Assembly (NCBI GenBank): GCA_026225945.1
Contig: JAMJFZ010001133.1
Location: 3,430,501-3,494,500 of the forward strand
DNA from: Cricetomys ansorgei
Lineage: Eukaryota; Chordata; Mammalia; Rodentia; Nesomyidae
Reading direction: 5' to 3'
Length of the DNA: 64,000 nt
Shown here: positions 21,885 to 32,415 of the stretch, piece after piece
How the letters are laid out: every line of letters begins with the position of its first letter
Position numbering within the stretch: the first letter of the stretch is position 1
Notes under the pieces: generated by a model
The model's input: the letters and a program-made list of their open reading frames with translations, nothing else
Database searches by the model: none
Told to the model about the DNA's origin: nothing
Position numbers and translations under genes: made by a program

Positions 21885-22470
21885 TGAGAAAGGGGAGCTC
21901 ATACGTTGTTGGTGGGAATATAAATTAGTAGAGCTGTTATAGAAAGCATATGAAGGCTCCGTAAAAACTGGCTAGCCAAATAAACAAAAAACTGAAAACA
22001 GGTTTGTCGTGTTATCCAGGGACTCCATGACTGAGTCCATATCCACAGAAACAGAATCAGTGTGTCAATCATCTTCATTTACACATCTTGTAGCACAAAT
22101 CATAGTATCTATGATAAAGAATTGATCTATATATCTATCAAAGGTTAATGTATGAGGAAAATAATATATGTGCATACATATGCATAATATATACACTGTA
22201 TACTACTATTCATTTGTAAAAATGTATGTGGATTCTATCACTGTGGCAACATGAATGGACCCAGAAGACCGTGTTAAATGCAAAAAAACCAAGAAAGAAC
22301 AGGACAAATACCACTAGATTTTAGTGGTATATAGGATTGGAACATTTGATCTCATAGAATTTGAAAGAAGAATGCTGGTTTGCAGAGGTTTGGGAGATCT
22401 CAGTTGTCTTCAGGGATTGGTTGGTCACTGGGTAATGTTCTAACTAAATAGGAGGAAGAGTTATGTTCTG
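21885..22470 (+). mobile_element. Ancient L1 (L1M-type) ORF2 end and 3' UTR (sense)
   Basis: Follows the order of mammalian L1 3' ends: 'cgttgttggtgggaatataa', 'gactgagtccatatccacag', a region like 'tggaatactattca' (here 'tatactactattcatt'), 'ggcaacatgaatggacccag', 'gaacaggacaaataccac', then a 'ggttggtcactgggtaatg' 3' UTR. The reading frame is destroyed by many indels and stops. Divergence is far greater than in the rodent L1 at 29 kb, so it is older. Confidence 0.75.
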
Positions 22471-23655
22471 TTCCCTACACTTAAGCTTCTTAAACTATGA
22501 GTTGCAGGTAACTGAAAGAGGGGTTGTGAAAAATTTGTTGGCAATCAACAGTTTCACAAGATGAAAGACCAAACATTAATTTAATTTGGAATATGTAGAG
22601 AGTCTGAGCTGTTTCTGACAACACTGACACGTGTTGCATTCTGAGACTTCACAACAGCTTTGGTTCTGAACCCTGGTCATGCGCATGCCACACTGTGCAC
22701 AACCCTTGACCTCTCAGTGTCAGGGAATGCTGCCCAAACACCTTGTTTCAGAGTCAAGACTACTGTAAGCTGTGAGTTCCAGAGCTTTTATGATATGACA
22801 AAGTTTTCTGCTCTTATGGAAACACAGAGATTTAATTATGGAATGACTTCTAATACTTTCTTATTGCTTTTCCTTACCACTTAAGGATCAAATTAGTTCA
22901 TCTTTAGATTTCATTGTGCCAGACAAACAAGTTCATTCATCTCATTAGTATACAAATTTGCTTTCATCTATAGTAAATGTTAAGATTATATGTTTACAGA
23001 ATTATTTTAAAATAAATTTATTTATTATTTATTATCAGACCATGTTTGATTTATATACCAATTTTATAAACTTCTCTATGTGAGGTTGTCTAAAATTTTT
23101 TTTTTGAAGAGTGATAATTTGTAGAAATGTTTCTAAAGCTCCACACTACTAAATGGCAATATACAGTCAATAGTGTGTTCTCCGTGTAAAAGAAGTGTTT
23201 GCATGTGGTCAACACAAGGGGATGATATAAGATCAGATATACTAATGAATTTATTTTATCACTACTTAATATATACAAATATCAGGACTTCACATTATGT
23301 TCCCAAAATATGTACAATTATATTAATCATAATTTTTTGAATAAATGAATGAAATATGAACACTTTTGTACTAGCATATGAGGTAAAGGATTACGTATAT
23401 TTAATGCTCAAGCCATTTTCAAAAATTTAAATCACCTTCAAAAATGTATAAAATGAAACTGTAGGGTAGAAGTGACCATATTTCTGTGCTAAAAATGAAG
23501 AAAGTGGAATTAAAAAGGGTCAAGAATTTCACAAGCTGGGACATCCAAGCAGATGGCATGAGAGGTGTTACTGGCTGACTGAGCTTACTTTTTCTGCCGG
23601 TGTCCTCTGCAAAGTGAGTGTAACCCATAGGTTAGATCTGGACTTTATACGGAGT
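22471..23655. other. Mostly single-copy, AT-rich stretch
   Basis: 22490-22560 faintly resembles a DNA-transposon end (gagttgcagg ... ggggttgtgaaa), but I cannot place it. 22980-23400 is very AT-rich. No coding signal. Confidence 0.4.
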
Positions 23656-23659
23656 AACG

Positions 23660-23790
23660 CAGACTGCTGAATGACGCGCGTCTCTGCCTTCCGTCTTCCG
23701 GTAAGAATGCTGGGGTTGTAGTCGAGAACCACCATATGAGGCTTTTTACATATGTTCCTGGGCACCCTGGCGAATGTTAATTTCTAGTTC
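23660..23790 (-). mobile_element. Possible B1/B4 SINE fragment (antisense)
   Basis: 'gtctctgccttccgtcttcc' then 'aatgctggggttgtag', 'gaaccaccatatgaggcttt' and 'tttacatatgttcctgggca' align with an antisense B1/B4 body (tgctgggattacaggcg / ccaccatgcccggctttt). This would also explain the local cluster of CpGs near 23650-23702. Confidence 0.45.
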
Positions 23791-24664
23791 AATTTCTCCA
23801 TCTGCCTGTAAGAATTTCTTTTCTTTTCTTTTCTTCTTTTTTTTTTTTTTTGGTGAAACAATTAAATATGTTGTAAAAGCTGGAAGCACTCTGTCATAGG
23901 ATTTCTGTGAGCTTTGAGGATGGTAACCCATCCAAACTGGGAAACAAAGCAAAATAAATCAAGTCTGTTCTTGCTGAGCCCAAGCCCCGTTCTTAGAAAC
24001 TAATGCTACATTTTGTCAGCTCTCAAGGATTTAGCGATAAGCACAAGAATTGCTTCTCCTGCCCCCACTCACCCTCATAGGACTGTAATATGCAGGTCCA
24101 TTTCCGGACAACCCCACAGTAGCAGCTGATGCCCTGCAAGGCCAGGCACTTCAGTTTTCTAAAGGTTCCATGTGAATCATGCCCCCAAATCAAGAAAACT
24201 TTCAGGCCAGGAGCCACAGGCTTGTTTAGATCTGTGCCTCAAATTCTTTTTGATGGTGCTCTTTTGAAATGATTTCCACACTGAACTTATTCTCTCTGTG
24301 AGAGAAATCAGGAGCATAATATGAAGTGAATATTTCTACAACTAAAAACTCAGTACTACATTTGCATCAGGGATTATATTTATACGGACAAATAAGACTT
24401 CTTTTCTGATTTCTAAAAGTTCTCAATTGGTAAAAGCATGGCTGGTATCTTTCTGTTGTCTCTCACTGGCTCACCCATTTTAGCATGACAGACACTTGGA
24501 TGTTTTTTCCTACCTGTTATTCACCAGGTCATTACCTATTTGATATTACTCCCTTGTTTTATTCTTATTCTCACACCATAGCTCAAACTATATTCTTATT
24601 TTATATTTTACCCTCAGGATTTTCCTTAAATCCCAACTTATTTAATTAATATCTATACTTGTAT
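23791..24664. other. Single-copy stretch with TTTTC/T-run
   Basis: 23818-23852 is a TTTTC-to-poly-T run, possibly a decayed antisense retroposon tail. The rest is unrecognised. Confidence 0.45.
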
Positions 24665-24910
24665 TTTTATTTCTGTGGTAACTAATTACCACAAACTTTG
24701 TGACCTAAAGTAACATGTCATTGTCAATGTCTTCTGTGAGTTAAAAACCCAACATGGATTGTACTGGCTTGGAAGTAAAGCACGTCTTTTGTTCCTTCTC
24801 CAGGATGCTAGTGCTTTGATGCCATCTTTAGCACAACTGCAGCATGTTGAGGATTCTTTAACTGGTGCCAAGAGATTTCCTTCTGCAGTCACACATCACA
24901 CTGACCTCAG
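24665..24910 (-). mobile_element. MLT1-type MaLR LTR (antisense)
   Basis: 'taactaattaccacaaactt' followed by 'tgtgacctaaagtaacatgt', 'gtcttctgtgagttaaa' and 'ttccttctccaggatgctag' gives the antisense MLT1 order. Only the 3' half of the LTR is clear. Confidence 0.75.
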
Positions 24911-24939
24911 CAGAGGGGTATGTGCTTAAAGAATTAACT

Positions 24940-25071
24940 AAGTCAGTGCTGGAGATTCCTGCTTACAATTCTGGCTTCTAGGGAAGTTGAGGTGGGAGCA
25001 TGTGAACAACGCAAGTTCAAGGCCAGTCTGCGTAACACAGCAAGATCTTGTTTCAAAGATAAAATTAATGG
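24940..25071 (+). mobile_element. B1 SINE (sense)
   Basis: 'ggcttctagggaagttgagg' then 'gtgggagcatgtgaac', 'aagttcaaggccagtctgcg' and 'aacacagcaagatcttgttt' gives the B1 body (7SL-derived) with a short A-rich end. Confidence 0.8.
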
Positions 25072-25312
25072 AAGGGGAGATGATTCTGGGCAAAATGCTT
25101 ACTATACAAGCACAAGGACCTCAGTTCAGTCCTCCACAACTATGTGAAAAGTTAGGCATGGTAGTTCAGATTTGTAAGCCTAGCACTGGAGAAACAGAGA
25201 AGAAAGGATCTCCTGTCTGCCCTACCTAATCATAAGGTGAGCTCCAGGTCCCAGAGAGACTCAGTTTCAAGACATAAGATACAGAGCACCTGAGGAATGG
25301 TACACATACCCG
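25072..25312 (+). mobile_element. B4-type SINE (sense)
   Basis: The ID head ('gggcaaaatgcttactatac', 'aaggacctcagttcagtcct') runs into the B1-like body ('gttaggcatggtagttcaga', 'taagcctagcactggag'), then 'ggtgagctccaggtcccaga' and 'gagactcagtttcaa'. It ends in the CA tract. Same orientation as the adjacent B1. Confidence 0.8.
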
Positions 25313-25370
25313 CATACACACACACACATACACACACACACATACACACACACACATACACGGGGGGGGG
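25313..25370. repeat. (CA)n tail plus G-run
   Basis: CA units with ATACA interruptions to 25361, then an uninterrupted G run. It sits at the B4 3' end, where these SINEs normally carry CA-rich tails. Confidence 0.95.
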
Positions 25371-25455
25371 AGAGCTGTTAGCACTTGTAAACCTAGACAT
25401 GCATGTGAACATGTACCATAACAAATGAACAAATAAACAAGTAAATAAAAGCTTT

Positions 25456-25545
25456 TAAACTGTCTGGGGATATAACCTAGAAGTAGAGCACTTGCCCAAC
25501 ACGCACAAAGCCATGAGTTCAATCCCCAGCAGCACAAACTTTCAA
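25456..25545 (+). mobile_element. ID SINE (sense)
   Basis: 'tctggggatataacctagaa' then 'gtagagcacttgcccaacac', 'gcacaaagccatgagttcaa' and 'tccccagcagcac' is a near-complete ID body derived from tRNA-Ala. It is a retroposon and not a tRNA gene: no clover-leaf acceptor pairing remains. Confidence 0.85.
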
Positions 25546-25951
25546 AAACTATATTTTCTTTTAGAGTCTCATGTGTAGTGTGTGTACGTTACTCACAGAC
25601 TCCTCAGAGATTCATATGATAGTGTACTGAAAACTAATTCTCATAGCTTTTTGCCTTTAAACTAATTGGGGATATACAATCCATGTATATACACATTTCT
25701 GAGTAGATATGCGGAGTGGTAATATATGCAGTGGGAAGAAATGTGTGTAGGAGAGAGATATTATTTGGATTTTTCTCTTTGTATGTGATGAAAGCTTGTG
25801 AATAGACATTAGGCCATATTGTCAGTTTCCTAACGGTTCTCATACTGGCCTCAATTAGTTGTCTCTTATTTAAAAGTTATGGCATAACTCTCTTTGTGTA
25901 GGATGAAAATTTATTCATTCTTTATCTGCATATGCCACTAAATTCAGTACT
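25546..25951. other. Single-copy non-coding stretch
   Basis: No recognisable feature. Confidence 0.5.

Positions 25952-25994
<43 letters not shown>
25952..25994. repeat. (AC)n microsatellite, about 21 units
   Basis: Uninterrupted AC repeat. Confidence 0.97.
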
Positions 25995-26000
<6 letters not shown>

Positions 26001-26805
26001 ATCGTTAAATCCTATATCTCAAAGAAAGTTTTCCTTGGAGTCCTTTTCTTTTAAAAGATCCCTCTGATCTCATTTTCCGTGGCACCTTGTCATATGCCTT
26101 AAATTAGCCAGTATATTTTTATAGATTCACATCACATTTTTGCAAGGTAGATAAAGGAAATTACTCTCAAGTGATGTTTTTTTTTTTTTTTTTAACTTGC
26201 TGTGTTTCAGCTTAAAACATACTTTTATCTCACAAAAACTAGTTTTATAAACATTTGCTAGCAGGCTGCATAAGGGAAAGTGCTGACACGACGCAACTGT
26301 ATCTACAATCGTGCAAATGATCTGACCGCGTGGGGAGAGGGAAGAGGAGAGGCGCAGGAATTGGGCTATATTTTCAGCTTAAGTCTCTGTATTAAAGAAA
26401 GAGACTAATGGCATTTAGATAACTAAATAATTTGAAGTGTTTGGAATATTTCTACTTTGCAGACACATGGCCAGAGTGTTACAGATAGAGATTTGTGTTT
26501 GTGTCAGTGAAGCTGTGCAGATTAAGGGTCTCTAATGATCTGAGAAGAGACAGAACATGCTGTGTCCTGGGAAAATATATATACCTTCAACTCTTTGCCT
26601 CTTCTCTAGGCACAGGATCGTGAGCAAAAAATCTATCATGAACAATGGTGCAGTTCCAAATATTAATCTCAAATATTCTGCCGTATCTTTCAATTAAGAT
26701 CATTGTCTGAATGGCTTTTTAATTAGCTTTGGTTAGTAAGTTTCCACACTACTTTACCACTAGCAAAATCCACATGAAATCAAGATTCTTTGTTCTAGCT
26801 ATCTT
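25995..26805. other. Single-copy stretch with a CpG-retaining block
   Basis: A T-run occurs at 26177-26194. 26284-26350 keeps CpGs (acacgacgcaac, caatcgtgca, gaccgcgtgggg) in an otherwise CpG-poor window. See findings. Confidence 0.4.
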
Positions 26806-27480
26806 CTATCTATCTATCTATCTATCTAACCATTTATCTATAATCTATCTATTATATACTATCTATCTATCATCTATTTTCTATTACCTACTTATCATAT
26901 ATTTATCATCTATATATAATCTATGTCGTCTGTGTCTCTCAATCACCAGTCAGCTATCTATCCATCTACTATTTATTATCTTCATATTATATATATATAT
27001 ATTATATATATATATAATCTTGAACAGCAATGAATCACCTATACATCAAAATTTCTATGTAACTATCATCTATCATTTTCTGTCTGTCTATTGATCATCT
27101 ATTATTTATAATCTATATCATCTCTAACCTATCATCTCTCAACTATCAGCTTATCCATTCATTATTTTATTCTATCTATCAATAATCTATCATATCTTAC
27201 TACCTATCATCTATTATCTGCTTATCTATCTATCTATCCATTCATCTGTCCATCCATTCTCTATCTTATATATCTATTATTCTAGCTATCATCTGCCTTT
27301 CTGTCATATATCTTTTATATATGTATCATCTACACATTGTCTATCTAATCTATCATCCCTTTCAATCATCAGTTAATATCCTATCCATCATCATCTTATC
27401 CATCCATCCATCCATCCATCCATCCATGAATTATCCTAACATCATTCTGTCTTTCTATCTATTTATCATCTATCATTGCA
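26806..27480. repeat. Large degenerate (ATCT)n/GATA block
   Basis: About 675 bp of ATCT units broken by ATCA, ATTATC, TATA and CATC variants, with a cleaner (ATCC)n array at 27397-27428. GATA is on the minus strand. Tyr/Ile/Ser-rich open frames (up to 121 codons) are repeat artefacts. Confidence 0.95.
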
Positions 27481-27689
27481 GTGCTTGGTTAGATCAGCTG
27501 TCCTGAAAAGACAGAATATCTAACTAACACCAGCACTAGATACTTCTTTATATGAGACTTACAACAAGTCATTTATCATATATCCATATTTTCAGATTCT
27601 CAAAGTAATGTGATGGTACCAAATTGCTTATATTCTATCATCAATACAATGATTTTCTAAGGTACAAGTACAGTAACACTAGTGTACTG

Positions 27690-27905
27690 GGTCCTGAACT
27701 GTGTGACAGGCACTCAACTAGGTACTTACCTTTAAAGCACCTTCAGTCCTCAATACCAGTATGAATTGGTGGCTATGTTATTCTGTGCAAAGGTAAGTTA
27801 TCAAGGCACAGAAAGGCTTAGAAACCTGCCTAGAGAACAGTGTGTAACTGATGCAGGTGGAATATGATCTTAGGAATCTCTCTAGAGATTAATTGCTTAA
27901 CAGTC
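27690..27905 (-). mobile_element. MIR SINE (antisense)
   Basis: 'gtgacaggcactcaactagg' then 'aaggcacagaaaggcttaga', 'aacctgcctagagaaca' and 'taactgatgcaggtgg' follows the antisense MIR order. Confidence 0.6.
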
Positions 27906-28089
27906 ATGTCCAATTCACTTCTTTTGTTTATTTTGATTTTACATTGTATTTTTGTTCATAGATACTCATTCTGTTTGGACTAATTTTGCACAAATATTGA
28001 AGCAGATCATGTTACTTTTGTCCCTGAGGGCATGTTCTTCTACCCTAAGTTTCTCTATGCTACATGCTTGCCTTAGTCTGGGAGTCCCT
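27906..28089. other. Single-copy non-coding stretch
   Basis: No recognisable feature. Confidence 0.4.
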
Positions 28090-28300
28090 GCAGTTTTCCC
28101 CATGTACAGAGAATATATCAATTCCAGGATGGGAAGGCTGACCACTCTAAAAATTTTCCATGTATTGAGAATGGATCTACCTACACCCAGGAGGACTTAT
28201 CAGCAGAAGCTTTTCCATGCACAGATGATATATTTCTATGGTGCTCACCACTGATGATTTCCCATGCATTGAGAATATATTTACTTCCTGCTCAAGACTG
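28090..28300 (+). repeat. Degenerate tandem repeat, 4 copies of about 46-60 bp
   Basis: The core TTTCC(C)ATG(T/C)A followed by (T/C)(A/T)GAGAAT or similar recurs at about 28094, 28154, 28211 and 28257, each followed by an 'ATAT' or 'GGATCTAC' stretch. Copies are strongly diverged, so the array is old. Confidence 0.65.
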
Positions 28301-29064
28301 TGACATGTTTAGTCCCAGAAACTTGCTCAATGCCAACTCCTTCAATCATGGTTTTATTTTAAAAGTCTTGCAAATCTTTTTAACTTAACCATTCTTATTT
28401 TGCTAACTTTTTAGCCAGACACTCTTTGGGATACAATTTTGAACTATTCGAACAAGTATGCTTTGAAACAGTGTTTAAACAATTTATTTCAGTGTAATTA
28501 TAGTGTCTGCGCTTTTCCTTTTCCTGTGCTCTTTATTTTCCCAGATGTTTCAGACTTTATGAGAAAGGTCAGGTTGTTCTCTTCCTCTATTGCCATTAGG
28601 AAGAATACTCACAAAAAGGTATTTGTTATACTATATTTAGACAGATGCATTTATATACTCAAAAATCAAATCTGCTTTGGGACAGCTCTGGTGAAGTAAT
28701 GGAGGCATTATTTAAAGAATGAATGGGAAAGCTCTTGACCCACAGTGGAAATAAAATTTGAAGCACTCCATTAACACTGTTTTTCAGCTCTTGTTTTGGT
28801 GCTGCTCCTACTCCTCACATTGTCTGCTTCCTTGTCAATCGCTCTGCTTTGCAGGGGTATCCTCAAGGGTATTCTCAAGATTGTGTGCACCTAGAAGTAT
28901 CCATTCCCATAGATACCATGGAGAGTCATTAAAGAATGGGTTTCCATCATTTCAGTTACTCACACCTTAGTTTGCCATTGTACCACAGATATCACACCAC
29001 AAATGGGAAATCATGTGAGATATTCTCATAATCTCATCAATGTGTGTTTGCAGAAGCAAAGCTC
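28301..29064. other. Single-copy non-coding stretch
   Basis: Nothing recognised. Confidence 0.5.
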
Positions 29065-31420
29065 ACTGCTCCTGATCTCAAGTTATACTACTGAGCTAAA
29101 GTAATAAAAACCACATGGTGTTCATATAAAAAGAGACATGTTAATCAATGGAACCAAATAGAAGATCCAGATATAAATCCACATACTTATGGATATCTGA
29201 TCTTTGATAAAGAAGCCAGAAATACACACTGGAAAAATACACACTGGACATCATCTTCAACAAATGGTGCTGGTCAAATGGGATGTCTGCATGTAGAAGA
29301 ATGCAAATAGACCCACATTTCTTACCCTGCACAAAACTCAAGTCCAAGTGGATCAAAGGCTTCAACATAAAACCAGATACACTGAACCTGATAGAAGAGA
29401 AAGTAGGGAAGAGCCTTGATTGCATTGGCACAGGAGGCAACTTCCTGAACAGAACATTGATAGCTCAGGCACTAAGGTCAACAATTAGCAAGTGGAGTCT
29501 TATGAAATTGAAAAGCTTAACTATGGCAAAATGCACTGTCAATAAGACAAAACAGCAGCCTACAGAATGGGAAAAGACTTTCACCAAATCCATGTCTGAC
29601 AAAGGGTTAATATCCAAAATATATAAAGAACTCAAGAAACTAGACATCAACAAACCAAATAATCCAATCAAAAAAATGGGGTAGAGATTGAAACAAAGAA
29701 TTCTCAAAAGTGGAATCTTGAATGGCTGAGAAACATTTAGAGAAATATTCAACATCCTTAGTCATCAGGGAAATGCAAATAAAAACGACTCTGAGACAGA
29801 ATGGCTAAGATCAATAACCCAAACGACAGCTCATGCTGGCAAGGTTGTAGAACAAGGGGAACACTCCTTCATTGCTGGTAGGAGTGCAAACTTGTACAAC
29901 TATGGAAATCAATATGGTGACTCCTCAGGAAATTGGAACTTGACCTACCTCAAGATCCAGCCATTCCACTCCTGGGGATATACCCAAAGAATATTCCATC
30001 CTACCAGAAGGACACTTGTTCAACTATGTTCATAGCAGCTTTGTTCATAATAGCCAGAAATTGGAAACAGCCTAGATATCCCTCAACTGAAGAAAGGATA
30101 AAGAAATTGTGGTATATTTATACCATGTAGTACTAGTAGCTATTAAAAAAATAACTACATGAATTTTTCAGGCAAATGGATGGAACTAGAAGAAATCATT
30201 CTGAGTGAAGTAACACAGTCGCAAGAAAGGCAAACTTGGCATGTACTCACTAGTGGTTAACTGTTAAGCAAAGGAAAAAGGTTCTGGAATCTACAGACCC
30301 AGAAGGACTGAACAACCAGGAGGGGTTCTGTTGTGATGCTGGGATCTCCTTGATTGGGGGAAATGTGTATGTGTGTGGAAAGGATAGTGCAGGTGGTCTG
30401 AGGGAGAATGGGAATGGTAGGAGGGGAGGACAGGTGTGGGGAGGATGGAAGGAGGGATTGTATGAAGGGACAGCCAGAATTGGGGGATACTAAGTGGGAA
30501 TCTGGAGAAAGCAGTGGAAACTCACTGGAGCCTATGATGGAGGCTTTGGCTAGGACCTCTAGGAATGAGGGATGGGGTACCTGTACAGGCCAACTCCTGT
30601 AGTCCTCGGGGCTCCCAGTGGAGGGACTGGGACACTACCTCAGCCACAAAACCTTCAACCTATAACCCATCTTCCCTAAAGGACCCACTGGGACAATGCA
30701 GGGGCAGAACCTCATGCCAAGTGAGAGAACCCATGCTTAATTCTGCAGGGTAGGCCAGGAACTAGAGACTGGATAACCAGGAAATGATTTGTGATGATGT
30801 CCTGCTCTACTCTTGGATTGGTACCTAGTTCAGTCTCCATCAGAAAGGATTCTGCCGGCAGCTGATGGGAATGGATGTAGAGGTCCAGAACCAAACATCA
30901 TGCAGTGCTCCAGAAAACTCACAGAAGAGAAGGAGCAGGCATTTGGGGGACCAGAAGGGTTAGGGACATCAGGAAAGCAGGCCCCACATAGTTAATGGAC
31001 CAGCATTCTTGAGGTCCCTCAGAGCCTGAAGCAGAGGACAGGGAATCTGAAGTGTCTCCTAGGTATATCATGTGATTTTCTGGATTGGGGTTCCTGTGGA
31101 GAGCCTACAGGCTGGAGTGTCTGTGGGGGTTCTCTGATGCTTTTGCCTGCCTTTGGGACCCATTCCCTCCAGCTGGATGACTTGGTCTGCCCTCAGTGTG
31201 GGGATTTGTGCCTGGCCTTGTCCCATTTGTTGTGCCCTATTTGAGTTTCTTCCCTGGGTCACCTGGGGAGAAACAGGGGTGGAGATGAGTGGGTGGGGAT
31301 GGGGAGGATACCTAGTGGGAGGAGAGGGAGGATGGGGAGAGCTGGGAGGAATGGAGAGAGGGTGGGAAGGGTGTTGATATGTATTATATGAAAGAAGAAA
31401 AATAAATTAAAGAAAGAGAA
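29065..31420 (+). mobile_element. Rodent L1, 5'-truncated, sense
   Basis: The insertion contains the last third of ORF2 (29066-30258, listed separately) and a complete G-rich 3' UTR. UTR landmarks are 'cccagtggagggactgggac' near 30613, 'aactagagactggataacca' near 30760, 'attggtacctagttcagtct' near 30818, and a purine-rich stretch ending 'tatgaaagaagaaaaataaa' near 31395. The L1 starts about 29065 with no 5' UTR, ORF1 or endonuclease domain. The same 3' UTR family recurs at 35898-36519 and 37600-38680. Target-site duplications are not obvious. Confidence 0.88.
29066..30258 (+). pseudogene. L1 ORF2 C-terminal remnant
   Basis: Translation gives C-terminal L1 ORF2 sequence. One frame over 29283-29684 reads through segments such as FNIKPDTLNLIEEKVGKSL and EWEKTFTKSMSDKG. 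A second frame over 29933-30130 reads the conserved DPAIPLLGIYPKN, KDTCSTMFIAALFIIARNW and LWYIYTM blocks. The two frames differ (start positions 0 and 2 modulo 3), so at least one frameshift lies between 29684 and 29933, in addition to stops. The reverse transcriptase core (YADD box) and the N-terminal endonuclease are absent because of 5' truncation, so no active protein can come from it. A local duplication of 'aatacacactgg' near 29220-29246 is private to this copy. Confidence 0.9.
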
Positions 31421-32194
31421 GGGTGGTTGCATTGGAAAAGATACAAAATAAACACTATATAAAGCTAATTTAATAATACAATCAAAGTGCTCGAAGATTT
31501 GGGTGAAGAAGACACATACCCAGAGTGTAATTTTCTAAGAAATCAGGAAATGATGACTTTTATTTTATATATGCCAAGGAGAGCTAGGGTTTTGCAAAAC
31601 TGACTTCTGAGTTCCTTTAGCAGTTAGAGAAAAATCAATCTCTGAATACCTGTCAAGTCCTTGAAATGTATAGCTAAGCAATCAATACCAATTAACTCTG
31701 GAGATATGGTTCCAGTGAATCTTAATATTGGGATAAATGGCATCTTTAGTTGGTTGAGGAGATGATCCTTTGCTAACATATGTTCAACTTGTAATTTATA
31801 TGTATTTGACATAATTTAACTAAATCTACCAGGACCAGACTTAATTTAGTTAATGTGTATGAGCTCTATACATTAATGCTACCAAAAGAAGAAACAGTTA
31901 AGTCAGGATGTAGGTTTTTACTTTTTTAAATGAATTTTTATTTAAATGTTAAGAATAGATAGAGCTAGTACTAAAATCTAGAATGGTTGGCTATTGTTTT
32001 GCATAATTGATAGCTCTATGATTAATGAGAAAGCTAATAAATGTATTGGCAGTTATATAACAACTTCATAACATCTTTGGTGGTATAAACCATCCTCAAC
32101 CTGTAGCTTATGACTTTATTTAGTGATATTATGTGCCCCAGTAATGAACAATGGGCTCTTTGAAGGCAAGATGGCTTTCATTTCAGGATATCTA
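31421..32194. other. Single-copy non-coding stretch
   Basis: AT-rich; no repeats recognised. Confidence 0.45.
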
Positions 32195-32415
32195 CTACAG
32201 AGAGAGCATCTATAATCCAAAAATTTGAAATCCAAAACGTTATGACATTAGATAATCTTTTATCTCTGACATGTCCATCAAAATGTTTTGCATTATGAAT
32301 TTCTAGGTGTGTCATGCTCAGCTGCTAAAGTCTATGCAATTATTCCAAAACCTGAAACACTGAAATCAGGAACACTTCTGACTGCAGGCATTTCTGAGAA
32401 GGAATACTCAGCATG
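32195..32415 (+). mobile_element. DNA-transposon fossil (Tigger-like MITE)
   Basis: One end reads 'gagcatctataatccaaaaa' then 'tttgaaatccaaaac'. The other end reads 'ttattccaaaacctgaaaca', 'ggaacacttctgactgcagg' and 'catttctgagaaggaatact'. These are the two ends of a non-autonomous mammalian element whose termini read '...tataatccaaaaatctgaaatcc' and '...cacttctggtcccaagcatttcgg'. Middle shortened; no transposase. Confidence 0.6.

Noticed and set aside
23640..23710. Small CpG island or promoter
   Set aside because: The CpG cluster is better explained by an antisense B1/B4 fragment beginning there, and the stretch is far too short for an island.
25456..25545. tRNA gene
   Set aside because: It is an ID retroposon; it has the degenerate body, no acceptor stem, and matches the dispersed family.
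26729..27506. Tyr/Ile/Ser-rich membrane-like protein frames
   Set aside because: Translation of the degenerate ATCT block.
29283..29684. 133-codon protein gene
   Set aside because: It is a C-terminal piece of L1 ORF2 in a 5'-truncated, frameshifted element.
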